The translations under genes and the position numbers were made by a program. Positions 35,015 to 44,195 of a stretch of 64,000 bases of DNA are shown piece after piece (position 1 is the first letter of the stretch; the number at the start of each line of letters is the position of its first letter). The notes below the pieces were generated by a model. It was given only the letters and a program-made list of their open reading frames with translations. It did not search any database and had not been told where the DNA came from. The stretch is from Bin87 sp965220105. GTDB taxonomy: Bacteria; Chloroflexota; Dehalococcoidia; Lucifugimonadales; UBA3495. The DNA is taken from NCBI GenBank assembly GCA_965220105.1, contig OZ244811.1, forward strand, positions 3,410,001 through 3,474,000. Direction: 5' to 3'.

Positions 35015-37294
35015 ATGAGTAACATTGACTCCACGCCGGAATTCGTGCGGGAAACCTACCGCAAGATGGACGAAAAGTTGCAGCAGGTGCGGGCCCGGTT
35101 GAACCGCCCGCTGGCCATGGCCGAAAAGCTGCTGCTCTCCCATCTGGACGATGTGGACGAGGCCGACCTGCGCCCCGGCGACAGCTACATTAACCTGCGC
35201 CCAGACCGGGTAGCCCACCAGGATGTTACCGGTCAGATGGCCATATTGCAGTTCATGCAGTCGGGGCGCAACCGGGTGGCTGTGCCCACCACCGTCCATT
35301 GCGACCACCTGATCCAGGCCCGCGTGGGCGCGTCCTCCGACCTGCAGGACGCCCTCAACGAGAGCAACGAGGTGTACCAGTTCCTGGAGTCCGCTTGCCG
35401 CCGCTACGGCATGGGGTTCTGGCGACCCGGTTCCGGCATTATCCACCAAGTGGTGCTGGAGAAGTACGCCTTCCCCGGCAGCTTGATTCTCGGCACCGAT
35501 TCCCACACCGTGAACGGCGGCGGGCTGGGTTCCCTGGCCATCGGCGTGGGTGGCGCGGACGCCGCCGATGTGATGGCCGGCCTGCCTTGGGAGGTGCGCT
35601 ACCCCCAGATTATCGGCGTGAAGCTCACCGGTTCCATGAGCGGATGGACGGCCCCCAAGGACGTCATAATCAAGCTGGCTTATGAGCTCACGGTGTCCGG
35701 CGGCACCAACGCCATCATCGAGTACTTTGGGCCGGGCACGGCTTCCATCTCCGCCACTGGCAAGGGCACCATCTGCAACATGGGCGCCGAGTTGGGAGCG
35801 ACAGGGGACGTCTTCCCCTGGGACGAGCGGATGGCAACCTACCTGCGCGCCACCGGTCGGGCCGAACTGGCCGAAATCGCCGCTGAGTACGCCCACCTGC
35901 TCACCTCGGACCCTGAGGTGGAGCAGAACCCCGAACAGTTTTACGACCGGGTGGTCGAGATTGACCTGTCCACCCTGGAGCCGCACGTCACGGGCCCCCA
36001 CTCACCCGACCGGGCGCGGCCCATCTCGGAGTTGGCTGCCGAAGCGGTGCGGGAAGGCTTCCCGGAACAGGTCGCCGTGGCGCTGGTGGGCAGCTGCACC
36101 AACTCCTCCTACGAGGACATGGAGCGCTGCGCCGACATTGCGCGCCAGGCGTCGGCTCGCGGCGTTACCGCGGCGTCCGGTTTGCTGGTCACCCCGGGGT
36201 CGGAACAGGTGCGCGCCACCATCGAGCGGGACGGTCAGCAAGCCGCCCTGGAAGCGGTGGGCGCAACCGTACTGGCCAACGCCTGCGGCCCGTGCATCGG
36301 CCAGTGGAACCGGCCCGAGGCCCGCGGCACGGAAAACAGCATCGTTACCTCCTACAACCGCAACTTCCCCAGCCGCAACGACGGCAACGCCGGCACCATG
36401 AACTTCATCGCCAGCCCCGAGCTGGCAGTGGCCATGGGCCTGGGCGGGCGGTTGTCCTTCAACCCGCTGACCGACCCGCTAATTGACGCTAACGGAAACG
36501 AGTTCATGCTGCAGCCGCCGTCGGAAGCGCCGGAGGTTCCGCCCAACGGTTTCGATCCCGGCGCCGACCTGTACATGGAGCCGCCGGAAGACGGCAGCGA
36601 CGTGGAGGTGCGCGTCGACCCTACCAGCAACCGCCTGCAAGCTCTGGACCCGTGGGAGCCGTGGGATGGCAACGACTTCGAGGACATCCCCGTACTGGTA
36701 AAGACCCAGGGCAAGACCACCACCGACCACATCTCGCCGGCTGGCCCGTGGCTCCGGTTCCGCGGCCACCTGAACAACCTCAGCGACAACATGTTCCTGG
36801 GGGCCAGCAACGCCTTCACCGACGACAACGGCACCGGCAAGAACCAGCTGTCCGGCGAGGAGATTGCGCCCATTCCGGAGATCGCCCGGGCGTACAAGGC
36901 GGAGGGACTCCGCTGGGTGGCCATCGGCGACGAGAACTACGGCGAGGGCTCGAGCCGGGAGCACGCCGCCATGTCGCCGCGGATGCTGGGCGCCGCCGCC
37001 ATCATCACCCGCAGTTTCGCCCGCATCCACGAGTCCAACCTCAAGAAGCAGGGCCTGCTGGCACTGACCTTCGAGGACTCGTCGGACTGGGACCGGGTGC
37101 GGGATGACGACCGCATGAGTCTGGTCGGACTCAGCGACCTGGCGCCGGGGCGATCGGTGCAGGCCGTGCTGAAGCACGCCGACGGCAGCGAGGAGACCAT
37201 CAACCTGCGCCACACGCTCAATGACGCGCAGATTGCGTGGTTCAAGGCGGGCAGCGCCATGAACTACATGAAGCAGCTGGAGGAAGCCGGCTAG
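35015..37294 (+). CDS. acn: Aconitate hydratase
   Basis: 759 residues from the ATG at 35015 with GAGGAGGAG upstream. Family marks: GTDSHTVNGGGLGSLAIGVGG with the SHT loop, VALVGSCTNSSYEDMERC (first cluster Cys in SCTNS), LANACGPCIGQWNR (two more cluster Cys in CGPCIG), and the swivel domain GDENYGEGSSREHAAMSPR with the catalytic Ser-Arg. The length and internal features match the mitochondrial-type aconitase. It isomerises citrate and isocitrate in the TCA cycle and needs a 4Fe-4S cluster. Confidence 0.93.
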   Translation: MSNIDSTPEFVRETYRKMDEKLQQVRARLNRPLAMAEKLLLSHLDDVDEADLRPGDSYINLRPDRVAHQDVTGQMAILQFMQSGRNRVAVPTTVHCDHLIQARVGASSDLQDALNESNEVYQFLESACRRYGMGFWRPGSGIIHQVVLEKYAFPGSLILGTDSHTVNGGGLGSLAIGVGGADAADVMAGLPWEVRYPQIIGVKLTGSMSGWTAPKDVIIKLAYELTVSGGTNAIIEYFGPGTASISATGKGTICNMGAELGATGDVFPWDERMATYLRATGRAELAEIAAEYAHLLTSDPEVEQNPEQFYDRVVEIDLSTLEPHVTGPHSPDRARPISELAAEAVREGFPEQVAVALVGSCTNSSYEDMERCADIARQASARGVTAASGLLVTPGSEQVRATIERDGQQAALEAVGATVLANACGPCIGQWNRPEARGTENSIVTSYNRNFPSRNDGNAGTMNFIASPELAVAMGLGGRLSFNPLTDPLIDANGNEFMLQPPSEAPEVPPNGFDPGADLYMEPPEDGSDVEVRVDPTSNRLQALDPWEPWDGNDFEDIPVLVKTQGKTTTDHISPAGPWLRFRGHLNNLSDNMFLGASNAFTDDNGTGKNQLSGEEIAPIPEIARAYKAEGLRWVAIGDENYGEGSSREHAAMSPRMLGAAAIITRSFARIHESNLKKQGLLALTFEDSSDWDRVRDDDRMSLVGLSDLAPGRSVQAVLKHADGSEETINLRHTLNDAQIAWFKAGSAMNYMKQLEEAG

Positions 37295-37333
37295 AAAATT
37301 GCCCTCACTCCCGGCCCAGGACGAACGGGATAC

Positions 37334-37407
37334 GCCCTCTCCCCTGATGGGAGAGGGGAAATCACCCTCACCCCAACCCTCTCCCATCAAGGGAGAGGGG
37401 GTGGGGC
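37334..37407. repeat. Tandem pair of dispersed palindromic repeats
   Basis: Two hairpin units side by side: CCCTCTCCCCTGATGGGAGAGGGG, then ATCACCCTCACCCCAACCCTCTCCC with AAGGGAGAGGGGGTGGGG. It lies between the convergent aconitase and fusion genes. Confidence 0.85.
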
Positions 37408-37445
37408 CCGTCCTTCGTCTGGCTCAGTCCGGAGGGCTGGAGGGG

Positions 37446-39167
37446 TCAGAAAGCGACGGGCTGCTTTCGGCAGCTGGCCAGTTGGGCGGTCAGCACGGGG
37501 ATCAACCGCTCCAGCTGCTCCCGCCGCACTTCACCCATCAGGCAGATTTGCAGCCAGTTGTGGTTGCGAAGATAGCCGCTGGCGTAGGACGTGTAGAATC
37601 CGTGGGCTTCCAGGGAGCGGCCCAACTCGCTGGCGTCAATCTCGTCGGGCGGCAGCGCAATGGTGGTGACGGCTCCCACGCTTTGGTCTTCCGCAGCCAC
37701 CAGCTCCAGCCCCTGCGCCCGCAGTTGGCGGCGAATCCAGCGTCCGTGTTCGTCCACCTGGGCCAGCAGCTCGGGGGATTGCCGCTCCAGTCCGGCGTCC
37801 AGGGCGGCCAACAGGTTTGACGACAGGGTGAACGGCACGGAACCGTCGGCGCCGCCGCAGTGCAGGCCCAGGTCAAGGTAGCGCGGCAATGTCGGGTCCG
37901 GTTGCGGACGCTGGGCAAAGAACACGATGCTCAAGCCGGGATAGGCGGCCAGTCCCTTGCCGCTGGCGGCGCTGGCCAGCCACGCCCCTCGCAGGTCGAC
38001 AGGGCAGGAACCCAGGCTGCTGATGCAGTCCAGGGCCAGGCGGGTGTCGTAGCGCTGGCAGATTTCCTTCAGACGCCGCAGGTCGGCCATGGCTCCGGTG
38101 GACGTTTCGCAATGCACCGTCCACAGCCAGCCGCCGGGCTGAGCAGCCAGGGCTGATTCGATGCGATCGTAGTCCAGTGCTGCGCCCCACTCGTGTTGCA
38201 GGGGCGTATAGCGTAGGCCGGCCCGACTGGCGTGGTCAAGCAGTCGTTCGCCAAACTCGCCGGCGGATACGACGACGCCGTCGTCGTCCAGGCGGGACAA
38301 CTGGGCTGCCACCACGTCGTTGGCGAGGGTGCCGGAACCGACCATGACGGCCACGTTGTCAGCGTGGGCGATGTCGCACAGGCGCCGGCGTACTCGCAGC
38401 ATCAGGTCGGCGAATTCTGGGGAGCGGTGGGACAGCGGCGGTTCCTGGAAGGCCCGCACCACCCGTTCGGGCATTGCCACCGGGCCTGGCGTGAGGATAA
38501 CCGGTTCGCCGGCCGGCGCGGTCACCGCCCCGTGGAACTGTCCGGCGAATTCCATCGCGACGTTGCCCACGGGTCGGTACATAGGCTGGTACGGCGCGTC
38601 GTCGTCGCCCACAATGGGTCCGAAGGGGATGAATCCGATGTGCCGGTAGAGGGATTGCTGTGAGACCCGGCCCGACATCACCACGTATTCGTAACCGCCT
38701 TCGTGGCAATAGCGCGCCATCATGGTGAGCAGGCCCTGGAGCACGCGGGTGCGGCGCATATCGGGGCGCACCGCCAGCAGGCGCACTTCGCAAAGGGACG
38801 CGCCGGCCGCCTGGGGAAGGTGGTGTTCCAGGTTGCCCAGCTTTTCATCCAGGGAGAAGGGACGCCGATCACGGACGCAAATCATGCCCACGAGTTCGGC
38901 GTCGCGGCGGCAGATGAAATAGGTATTTTCGTCGTGAAAGCGGTCCACCAGGAGGCGGTCGTCGTTGGACGGATGCTGGGGCACCTCTTCGACAAAGGAG
39001 GCGTAGTTCAGCTGGTATATTTCCCGAAATTCCCAGTCCTGGTCGGCCTGTTTGAATATCAGGTTCGGGCCGTCGTCGCCTTTACCCGATCGGCCATTGC
39101 CGTTGACCGGGGTTGTGCCGTTTGACTCCGAATTTGGGGTTGGGGTCTTGGTTGTCAATTCGGTCAC
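37446..39167 (-). CDS. GNAT acetyltransferase - class V aminotransferase fusion
   Basis: 573 residues. After a low-complexity Thr/Asn/Gly N-terminus (about 1-35) comes a GNAT-like domain (about 37-205): ENTYFICRRDAELVGMICVRD, CEVRLLAVRPDMRRTRVLQG and QSLYRHIGFIPFG. From about 222 the class V PLP domain starts with VILTPGPVAMPERVVRAF and LSHRSPEFADL, as in phosphonate/serine-glyoxylate aminotransferases. MVGSGTLANDVV is the phosphate loop, LALDCISSLGSCPVDL holds the PLP-binding Asp, and ASAASGKGLAAYPG the Schiff-base Lys. The fusion suggests one route that forms and acylates (or senses) an amine; the substrate is unknown. Confidence 0.8.
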   Translation of the reverse strand: MTELTTKTPTPNSESNGTTPVNGNGRSGKGDDGPNLIFKQADQDWEFREIYQLNYASFVEEVPQHPSNDDRLLVDRFHDENTYFICRRDAELVGMICVRDRRPFSLDEKLGNLEHHLPQAAGASLCEVRLLAVRPDMRRTRVLQGLLTMMARYCHEGGYEYVVMSGRVSQQSLYRHIGFIPFGPIVGDDDAPYQPMYRPVGNVAMEFAGQFHGAVTAPAGEPVILTPGPVAMPERVVRAFQEPPLSHRSPEFADLMLRVRRRLCDIAHADNVAVMVGSGTLANDVVAAQLSRLDDDGVVVSAGEFGERLLDHASRAGLRYTPLQHEWGAALDYDRIESALAAQPGGWLWTVHCETSTGAMADLRRLKEICQRYDTRLALDCISSLGSCPVDLRGAWLASAASGKGLAAYPGLSIVFFAQRPQPDPTLPRYLDLGLHCGGADGSVPFTLSSNLLAALDAGLERQSPELLAQVDEHGRWIRRQLRAQGLELVAAEDQSVGAVTTIALPPDEIDASELGRSLEAHGFYTSYASGYLRNHNWLQICLMGEVRREQLERLIPVLTAQLASCRKQPVAF

Positions 39168-39409
39168 AAGCGATTCAACTGCCGTTCGCAGATTCGAGGC
39201 GAACGGTGGACGTAAAGTTAGGTAGATGAATCTGGCGCACTAATATACTAACCCAACCGAATTGCCGATGGCCCGGAATACGGAACCATATTTACCATAA
39301 TCTGAACGATGCACACCATAGCCCCGGTGGGATATAATGCGCCCAACACTCGATTGCGGGCGCCGGGCGCAGGCATCCGCAGACCCAAATCCGCTATGGA
39401 GGAAAGGCA

Positions 39410-39898
39410 ATGGCTCACACACCCAAGCAGCTCGGTCATCTGGTCATCAAAGTCCGTGATATCGACCGCAGCGTTGATTTCTACACCAACGTACTGGGAC
39501 TCACCGTGATGACGGGTCGACCCGGCGGCATGACGTTTCTCTCCGCCGACACCACTATGTCCCACGAGCTGGCGCTGATGCCCCTGGGCATGGACGCCCC
39601 GGGCCCTGAGGACCGGCGGGTCGGCATGGCCCACATGGCCTGGCAGATGAACTCCTTCCGTGACCTCAAGGAGCTGTACCAGCGCTGCAAGGACTACGGC
39701 GTCCGCTTCAAGCGGCTGGGCGACCACGGCATCTCCATGGGCGTCTACATCTTTGACCCGGACGACAACGAGATCGAGATTTACTACGAATCTCCCGAGT
39801 CGGAATGGGGCAACAAGGACGGTTTCCTGTTCGAGGGCAACTTCCCCTGGCAACTGGAACCCATCGAAGAGCCCGTTACCGTCGGCGACGACGACTAG
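39410..39898 (+). CDS. VOC family (glyoxalase/dioxygenase) protein
   Basis: 162 residues, preceded by GGAGG. Start KQLGHLVIKVRDIDRSVDFYTNVLG is the VOC entry with the first metal His; MAHMAWQMNSFRDLKELYQRC carries the second His, and IEIYYESPESEWG the metal Glu. The second half GDHGISMGVYIFDPDDNEIE is typical of extradiol dioxygenase-like members. It probably binds a divalent metal; the reaction is unknown. Confidence 0.88.
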   Translation: MAHTPKQLGHLVIKVRDIDRSVDFYTNVLGLTVMTGRPGGMTFLSADTTMSHELALMPLGMDAPGPEDRRVGMAHMAWQMNSFRDLKELYQRCKDYGVRFKRLGDHGISMGVYIFDPDDNEIEIYYESPESEWGNKDGFLFEGNFPWQLEPIEEPVTVGDDD

Positions 39899-39920
39899 TC
39901 GTCACGGCGCGCGATTTTGG

Positions 39921-39957
39921 GCCGGGGCGTTCTGCCAGGACGCTCCGGCTCTCTTTT
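39921..39957 (+). terminator. Rho-independent terminator after the VOC gene
   Basis: GCCGGGGCGT (39921-39930) pairs with ACGCTCCGGC (39940-39949) with one G-T pair, followed by TCTCTTTTT. Confidence 0.8.
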
Positions 39958-39959
39958 TG

Positions 39960-39987
39960 CACCCTCTCCGCTGGTGGGAGAGGGTGC
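39960..39987. repeat. Dispersed palindromic repeat, short form
   Basis: CACCCTCTCCGCTGGTGGGAGAGGGTG, directly after the terminator. The next 40 bp hold two tandem copies of GCGAACTCCTTGCAAT before nadB. Confidence 0.75.
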
Positions 39988-40030
39988 AAAAGGGGCCGAG
40001 CGAACTCCTTGCAATAGCGAACTCCTTGCA

Positions 40031-41611
40031 ATGACGAGTCAATCAATGAACTCTACATGGGACTACATCATTGCCGGGAGCGGGATCGCCGGCCTGAACA
40101 CTGCGCTGCTGGCCGCAGAACACGGCAGCGTCCTGGTGATAACCAAGGGGCGCATCGAAGACTGCAACAGCCGTTATGCCCAGGGTGGAATCGCCGCTGC
40201 CATCGGCCCCGGGGATTCTCCAACCCTGCACCACCGGGACACCCTGGACGCCGGCGCCGGTCTCTGCGACCCGGACGCCGTCGCGGTGTTGACCGGACAG
40301 GGCCCGGACAGCATCGCCAGCCTCATCCAGTGGGGCGTCCCCTTTGACACCATCCACGGTGAGATTGCCCTGGGTCGGGAGGGCGCCCACAGCCTGCCAC
40401 GCATCCTCCATGCCGGCGGGGACGCCACCGGCCAGCACATCGAGAACACCCTGGCCGACCGGGTGCGTGCCTCGTCCCGGATTACCGTGCTGGAATATAC
40501 CCACGCCGTCCGTATCTGCGTGGAAAACGGCAAGGTGGACGGAGTGGAAACGGTCGGCGATGCCGGCGGTTCGCCGGCCACGTTCAACGGCTCGGTTGTG
40601 GTGGTAAGTACCGGAGGAGCCGGGCAACTCTATAGTTACACCACCAATCCGGAGGTTGCCACCGGCGACGGCGTGGCCCTGGCGTACCTCGCCGGCGCGG
40701 CGGTGATGGACATGGAGTTCTACCAGTTCCATCCCACTGCCCTCTGGCTGCCGGGGGCGCCGACTTTCCTGCTTTCCGAGGCGATGCGGGGCGAAGGCGC
40801 AATCCTGAGAGACGGCGGCGGGCGTGCCTTCATGGCCGACTACCACCCCATGGCCGACCTGGCGCCCCGGGACGTGGTATCCCGGGCCATCGCCGCCGAG
40901 ATGGAGCAGGCCGACGGCGAACCGGTTCTGCTGGACATCTCCCATCTGCCGCCGGCCACCGTCGCCGGCCGGTTCCCGACCATCTATGCCCAGTGCCTGG
41001 AATACGGTGTCGACATCACCCGCCAACCCATCCCGGTGGCGCCGGCGGCCCATTACATGATGGGCGGCGTCCGCATCGACACCTGGGGTCGCACCAACAT
41101 CGCCGGGCTGTACGCCTGCGGGGAGGTGGCGTGCTCAGCGGTGCACGGCGCCAACCGCCTGGCCAGCAGCTCCCTGCTGGATACGGTGGTTTTCTCCCAG
41201 CGCCTGGTGCAATCCACGCTGGGCGACGCTCCCGAGTATGTACCGGCTGGCGACGACGAACCCAACCTGCGCGTTCCGCTGGCAAACCGGGCCATGGTTT
41301 GCGCCAGCATACCGGAGCGCAGCCGCGAAAACCTGCAAAGCCTGATGTGGCGCAACGTCGGCATCACCCGCAACGGGACGCGACTGCTGCTGTCGGCCCG
41401 CATCCTGAACCTGTGGCAACGCACCATGCCCTCGCCGGAAACGGCATCCGACTTTGAGCTGCGTAACATGCTCACCGTCGCCCGGCTGATAGTGGAGTCC
41501 GCGCTGGCCCGTCGGGAGAGCCGGGGGGCGCACCAGCGCGCTGATTTTCCGGAGACGTCGTTGGATTGGCAGCGTCATGTGGTGGTCGGGGGCGAGCGTT
41601 CCCAACCGTAG
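40031..41611 (+). CDS. nadB: L-aspartate oxidase
   Basis: 526 residues from the ATG at 40031 (MTSQSMNSTWDYIIAGSG); a second ATG lies at 40046. Flavoprotein of the fumarate reductase/succinate dehydrogenase family: IIAGSGIAGLNTALLAAEHG (FAD), CNSRYAQGGIAAAIGPGDS, YQFHPTALWLPGAP with the active-site His, RGEGAILRDGGGRAFM, and MMGGVRIDTWGRTNIAGLYACGE near the C-terminal part of the FAD domain. It oxidises aspartate to iminoaspartate for NAD synthesis. NadA and NadC are not in the window. The longer upstream frame runs through repeat DNA and is not the start. Confidence 0.92.
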   Translation: MTSQSMNSTWDYIIAGSGIAGLNTALLAAEHGSVLVITKGRIEDCNSRYAQGGIAAAIGPGDSPTLHHRDTLDAGAGLCDPDAVAVLTGQGPDSIASLIQWGVPFDTIHGEIALGREGAHSLPRILHAGGDATGQHIENTLADRVRASSRITVLEYTHAVRICVENGKVDGVETVGDAGGSPATFNGSVVVVSTGGAGQLYSYTTNPEVATGDGVALAYLAGAAVMDMEFYQFHPTALWLPGAPTFLLSEAMRGEGAILRDGGGRAFMADYHPMADLAPRDVVSRAIAAEMEQADGEPVLLDISHLPPATVAGRFPTIYAQCLEYGVDITRQPIPVAPAAHYMMGGVRIDTWGRTNIAGLYACGEVACSAVHGANRLASSSLLDTVVFSQRLVQSTLGDAPEYVPAGDDEPNLRVPLANRAMVCASIPERSRENLQSLMWRNVGITRNGTRLLLSARILNLWQRTMPSPETASDFELRNMLTVARLIVESALARRESRGAHQRADFPETSLDWQRHVVVGGERSQP

Positions 41612-41635
41612 GCTGCGGGGGTGAGGGGCGGCGGA

Positions 41636-41667
41636 TTTGCCACGTCGCTGCGCTCCTCGCGATGACA
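41636..41667. repeat. Single arm of the TGTCATTGCGAG hairpin repeat
   Basis: GCCACGTCGCTGCGCTCCTCGCGATGACA matches one arm of the hairpin at 17987-18077. It lies just after nadB, at the edge of the accessory region. Confidence 0.7.
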
Positions 41668-41857
41668 GTTCTGGGTACGCTCTGCTGACACGACCCCGTT
41701 GACGCCTGGCGTGGCTACTGGCTAGGCTGAAGAAAATCCTAATTCGAGATGGCCGGTGGGACTGACCTGTTGCCGGGTCGGTTCCGCCGGCTTTTTACTG
41801 GAGGAACACAACCGCAGCATCGAACCGGCCCCCGGAGGTTTACATGGGGAGGTTCGT

Positions 41858-42679
41858 ATGATGCGAGAGCAGGGTCCGGGCCAGCGCTGGCCGGCTGATA
41901 ATGCCTGGACCAACGGAGGGTGGGTGCAGCCGCGCGCCCAGCTGCTGCATGACCTGGACGCCTACCGCCGCGGACTGGCCGAGGCCCCGGTGGTGTGCAA
42001 GTGGGTGGGTGACGCCCCTCACCCCCGGCCCCTCTCACGCCGGGACAGGGGAGACACTGATGTGTTTCACCCTAACCCTAATCCCCTCCCGTCAAGGGAA
42101 AGGGGAGTTCCACCGCCCGGGGTGCGCCCTCCGGAGGGGAAGGGGAGCGGATTGACCTTCGTGGCGTCCACCGGAGACGTCGACCGCCACGGCGACACCG
42201 TATCGCTGGACGGCTGGAGGCTGGACGAATACCGGAGCAATCCGGTGGTGCTGTGGGCCCACGACTACCGTCAGCCGGCCATCGGTGTCGCCCAGCCGGT
42301 TTGGAACGACGGGCGCGCCCTGGTGGCGCAGGTGCAGTTTGCGCCCACCGCCTTCGCCCGTGAGGTTGAGGGACTTTACCGTCAGGGGTTCCAGCAGGGG
42401 GTGTCGGTTGGTTTCCGGCCCCTGCGTTTCGAGGAGCGGCGGGACCTGCGTACCGGAGGGTTCCTGGGCATCCAGTTCCTGGAGCAGGAGTTGCTGGAAA
42501 TTAGCGCGGTGCCCGTGCCGGCCAACAGTCGAGCCCTGTTGCAGGACGGTCAACCCCACGCGGACCGCGGCGCCGCATCGGTGGTGGCGTTGCTGCGAGA
42601 GTGGCGCGGCGCCGTCGGCGCCCGGCAGTCGTATGCAGGATTCCCGGGATCGGCGGATCGTCGGGATTGGCGCCGTTAG
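41858..42679 (+). CDS. HK97-type prohead protease (S78), isolated, with repeat-derived insert
   Basis: 273 residues from the ATG at 41858, preceded by GGGGAGG. The protease domain follows residue about 98: LTFVASTGDVDRHGDTVSLDGW, VVLWAHDYRQPAIG (catalytic His), QGVSVGFRPLRF (nucleophile Ser) and LLEISAVPVPANSRAL. S78 proteases process phage capsid precursors. Here there is no portal, capsid or terminase beside it. Residues about 52-98 (42011-42151) are encoded by dispersed-repeat DNA (HPRPLSRRDRGD, HPNPNPLPSRERG), an in-frame insert just before the domain. It is probably a prophage relic next to IS copy B. Confidence 0.8.
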   Translation: MMREQGPGQRWPADNAWTNGGWVQPRAQLLHDLDAYRRGLAEAPVVCKWVGDAPHPRPLSRRDRGDTDVFHPNPNPLPSRERGVPPPGVRPPEGKGSGLTFVASTGDVDRHGDTVSLDGWRLDEYRSNPVVLWAHDYRQPAIGVAQPVWNDGRALVAQVQFAPTAFAREVEGLYRQGFQQGVSVGFRPLRFEERRDLRTGGFLGIQFLEQELLEISAVPVPANSRALLQDGQPHADRGAASVVALLREWRGAVGARQSYAGFPGSADRRDWRR

Positions 42680-42736
42680 GGCGGCGTGGATCGTTAGCCT
42701 GAATTGATTAGCCACAAGGAATTGACTAGCCATAAG

Positions 42737-44195
42737 CTAGGCTTTACGCATAATTTAGAAAAAGTATAAAGACAGGGTAAGCTGGCCTGACCCCACTTTC
42801 AACGGAAAGGCCCAGCCATGCTCACCCTGCCCGATGCCATTGTAGCCGTTCTCGTTCCCTTCGCAACGCTGTTTACGAGCCCAACCTGGCGGAAAGCCCA
42901 ACTGCTGCTGGTCGGCGCGATCCTGACCCCGGGCCAACGCACCGTGGCGGCGGCACTGCGCGTCATGGGCCGCAGCGACCAGCGCGACTACGCCCGCTAC
43001 CACGAGGTGCTCAATCGGGCGGTGTGGTCGTCCCGCCAGGCAGCGCGCATCCTGCTGGCGCTGTTGCTCCAGCACCTGGATGGTGGCGACGGCCCACTGA
43101 TCTTCGGCATCGACGAGACCCTGGAACGGCGTCGCGGCGCCAAGATCAGGGCGCGGGCCATCTACCGCGACCCGGTGCGTTCCAGCCGGTCTCAGGTGGT
43201 CAAGGCCAGCGGTTTGCGCTGGATCTCCCTGATGTGGCTGGGCCACGTGCCATGGGCCGGACGCCATTGGGCCTTGCCGGCGCTCACGGTGCTGGCGCCT
43301 TCGACCCGTTACTACCAACAGCAGGGACGCCAGCACAAGAAGCTCACCGACTGGGCCCGCCAGATGGTCATGCAACTGCGCCGCTGGCTGCCCCACCGAC
43401 CCCTGGCGCTGGTGGGCGACAACAGCTATGCCGTGCTGGATTTGCTCCACTGCTGCCAGTCCCTCCGTGAACCCGTTACCCTGATCGCCAGATTGCGTCT
43501 GGACGCCGCCCTGTATGCGCCAGCGCCACCCCGTCAACCTGGCCAGAACGGTCGCCCGCCATTGAAGGGCCCGCGGCGGCCGCCGCTGAAAGTTTTCCTT
43601 GCGCAGACGGATGTAACTTGGGCCAGCGCCGAGGTGGCCTGGTACGACGGCATCACCCGCGCCGTGGAACTCACCTCCCAGACGGCGGTCTGGTACCGCT
43701 CCGGCAAGCCCCCCGTCCTCATTCGCTGGGTGCTGATCCGAGACCCCCAGGGCTCCTTCGCCACTCAGGCCCTGCTCTGTACCGACCCGGCGGCGGACCC
43801 GACCCAGATCCTGGAATGGTTTGTACTGCGCTGGCAACTGGAGGTCACCTTCCACGAGGTACGAACCCATCTGGGTGTGGAGACACAACGCCAGTGGTCC
43901 GATCTCGCCATCGCCCGCACCACGCCCGCCCTACTGGGACTCTTCTCCTGGACCACCCTGGCCGCCCACGCGTTGCAGAAACGGCGCCCCATGACCCAGC
44001 GCAAGGCCGCTTGGTACGACAAACCGTCGCCGACCTTCGTGGATGCCATCGCCCTGGCGCGTCGCCACCTGTGGCTGGCGTCGGAAGGTTTCTCACTGTC
44101 GGTCGCTGACCCCGACATTCAGGAACTCCCGGTCGCACTGTACCACCGACTTGTAGATTCCCTTGCCTACGCCGCTTGAATTGCGTAAAGCCTAG
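42737..44195 (+). mobile_element. Insertion sequence copy B (1459 bp)
   Basis: Same length, terminal repeats (CTAGGCTTTACGCA...) and predicted transposase as copy A at 934-2392, in the opposite orientation. The flanks are CATAAG on the left and TTTGGA on the right, so there is no target duplication. The right end supplies the TAG stop of the gene at 44192-45055. This points to a deletion or rearrangement at one end after insertion. Confidence 0.93.
42818..44179 (+). CDS. DDE transposase of IS copy B
   Basis: 453 residues, residue-for-residue the same as the product of copy A. Candidate catalytic acids are D99 (FGIDETLERR), D201 (LVGDNSYAV) and E342 (RWQLEVTFHE). An intact frame and identity with copy A suggest very recent spread and likely activity. 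Confidence 0.92.
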   Translation: MLTLPDAIVAVLVPFATLFTSPTWRKAQLLLVGAILTPGQRTVAAALRVMGRSDQRDYARYHEVLNRAVWSSRQAARILLALLLQHLDGGDGPLIFGIDETLERRRGAKIRARAIYRDPVRSSRSQVVKASGLRWISLMWLGHVPWAGRHWALPALTVLAPSTRYYQQQGRQHKKLTDWARQMVMQLRRWLPHRPLALVGDNSYAVLDLLHCCQSLREPVTLIARLRLDAALYAPAPPRQPGQNGRPPLKGPRRPPLKVFLAQTDVTWASAEVAWYDGITRAVELTSQTAVWYRSGKPPVLIRWVLIRDPQGSFATQALLCTDPAADPTQILEWFVLRWQLEVTFHEVRTHLGVETQRQWSDLAIARTTPALLGLFSWTTLAAHALQKRRPMTQRKAAWYDKPSPTFVDAIALARRHLWLASEGFSLSVADPDIQELPVALYHRLVDSLAYAA

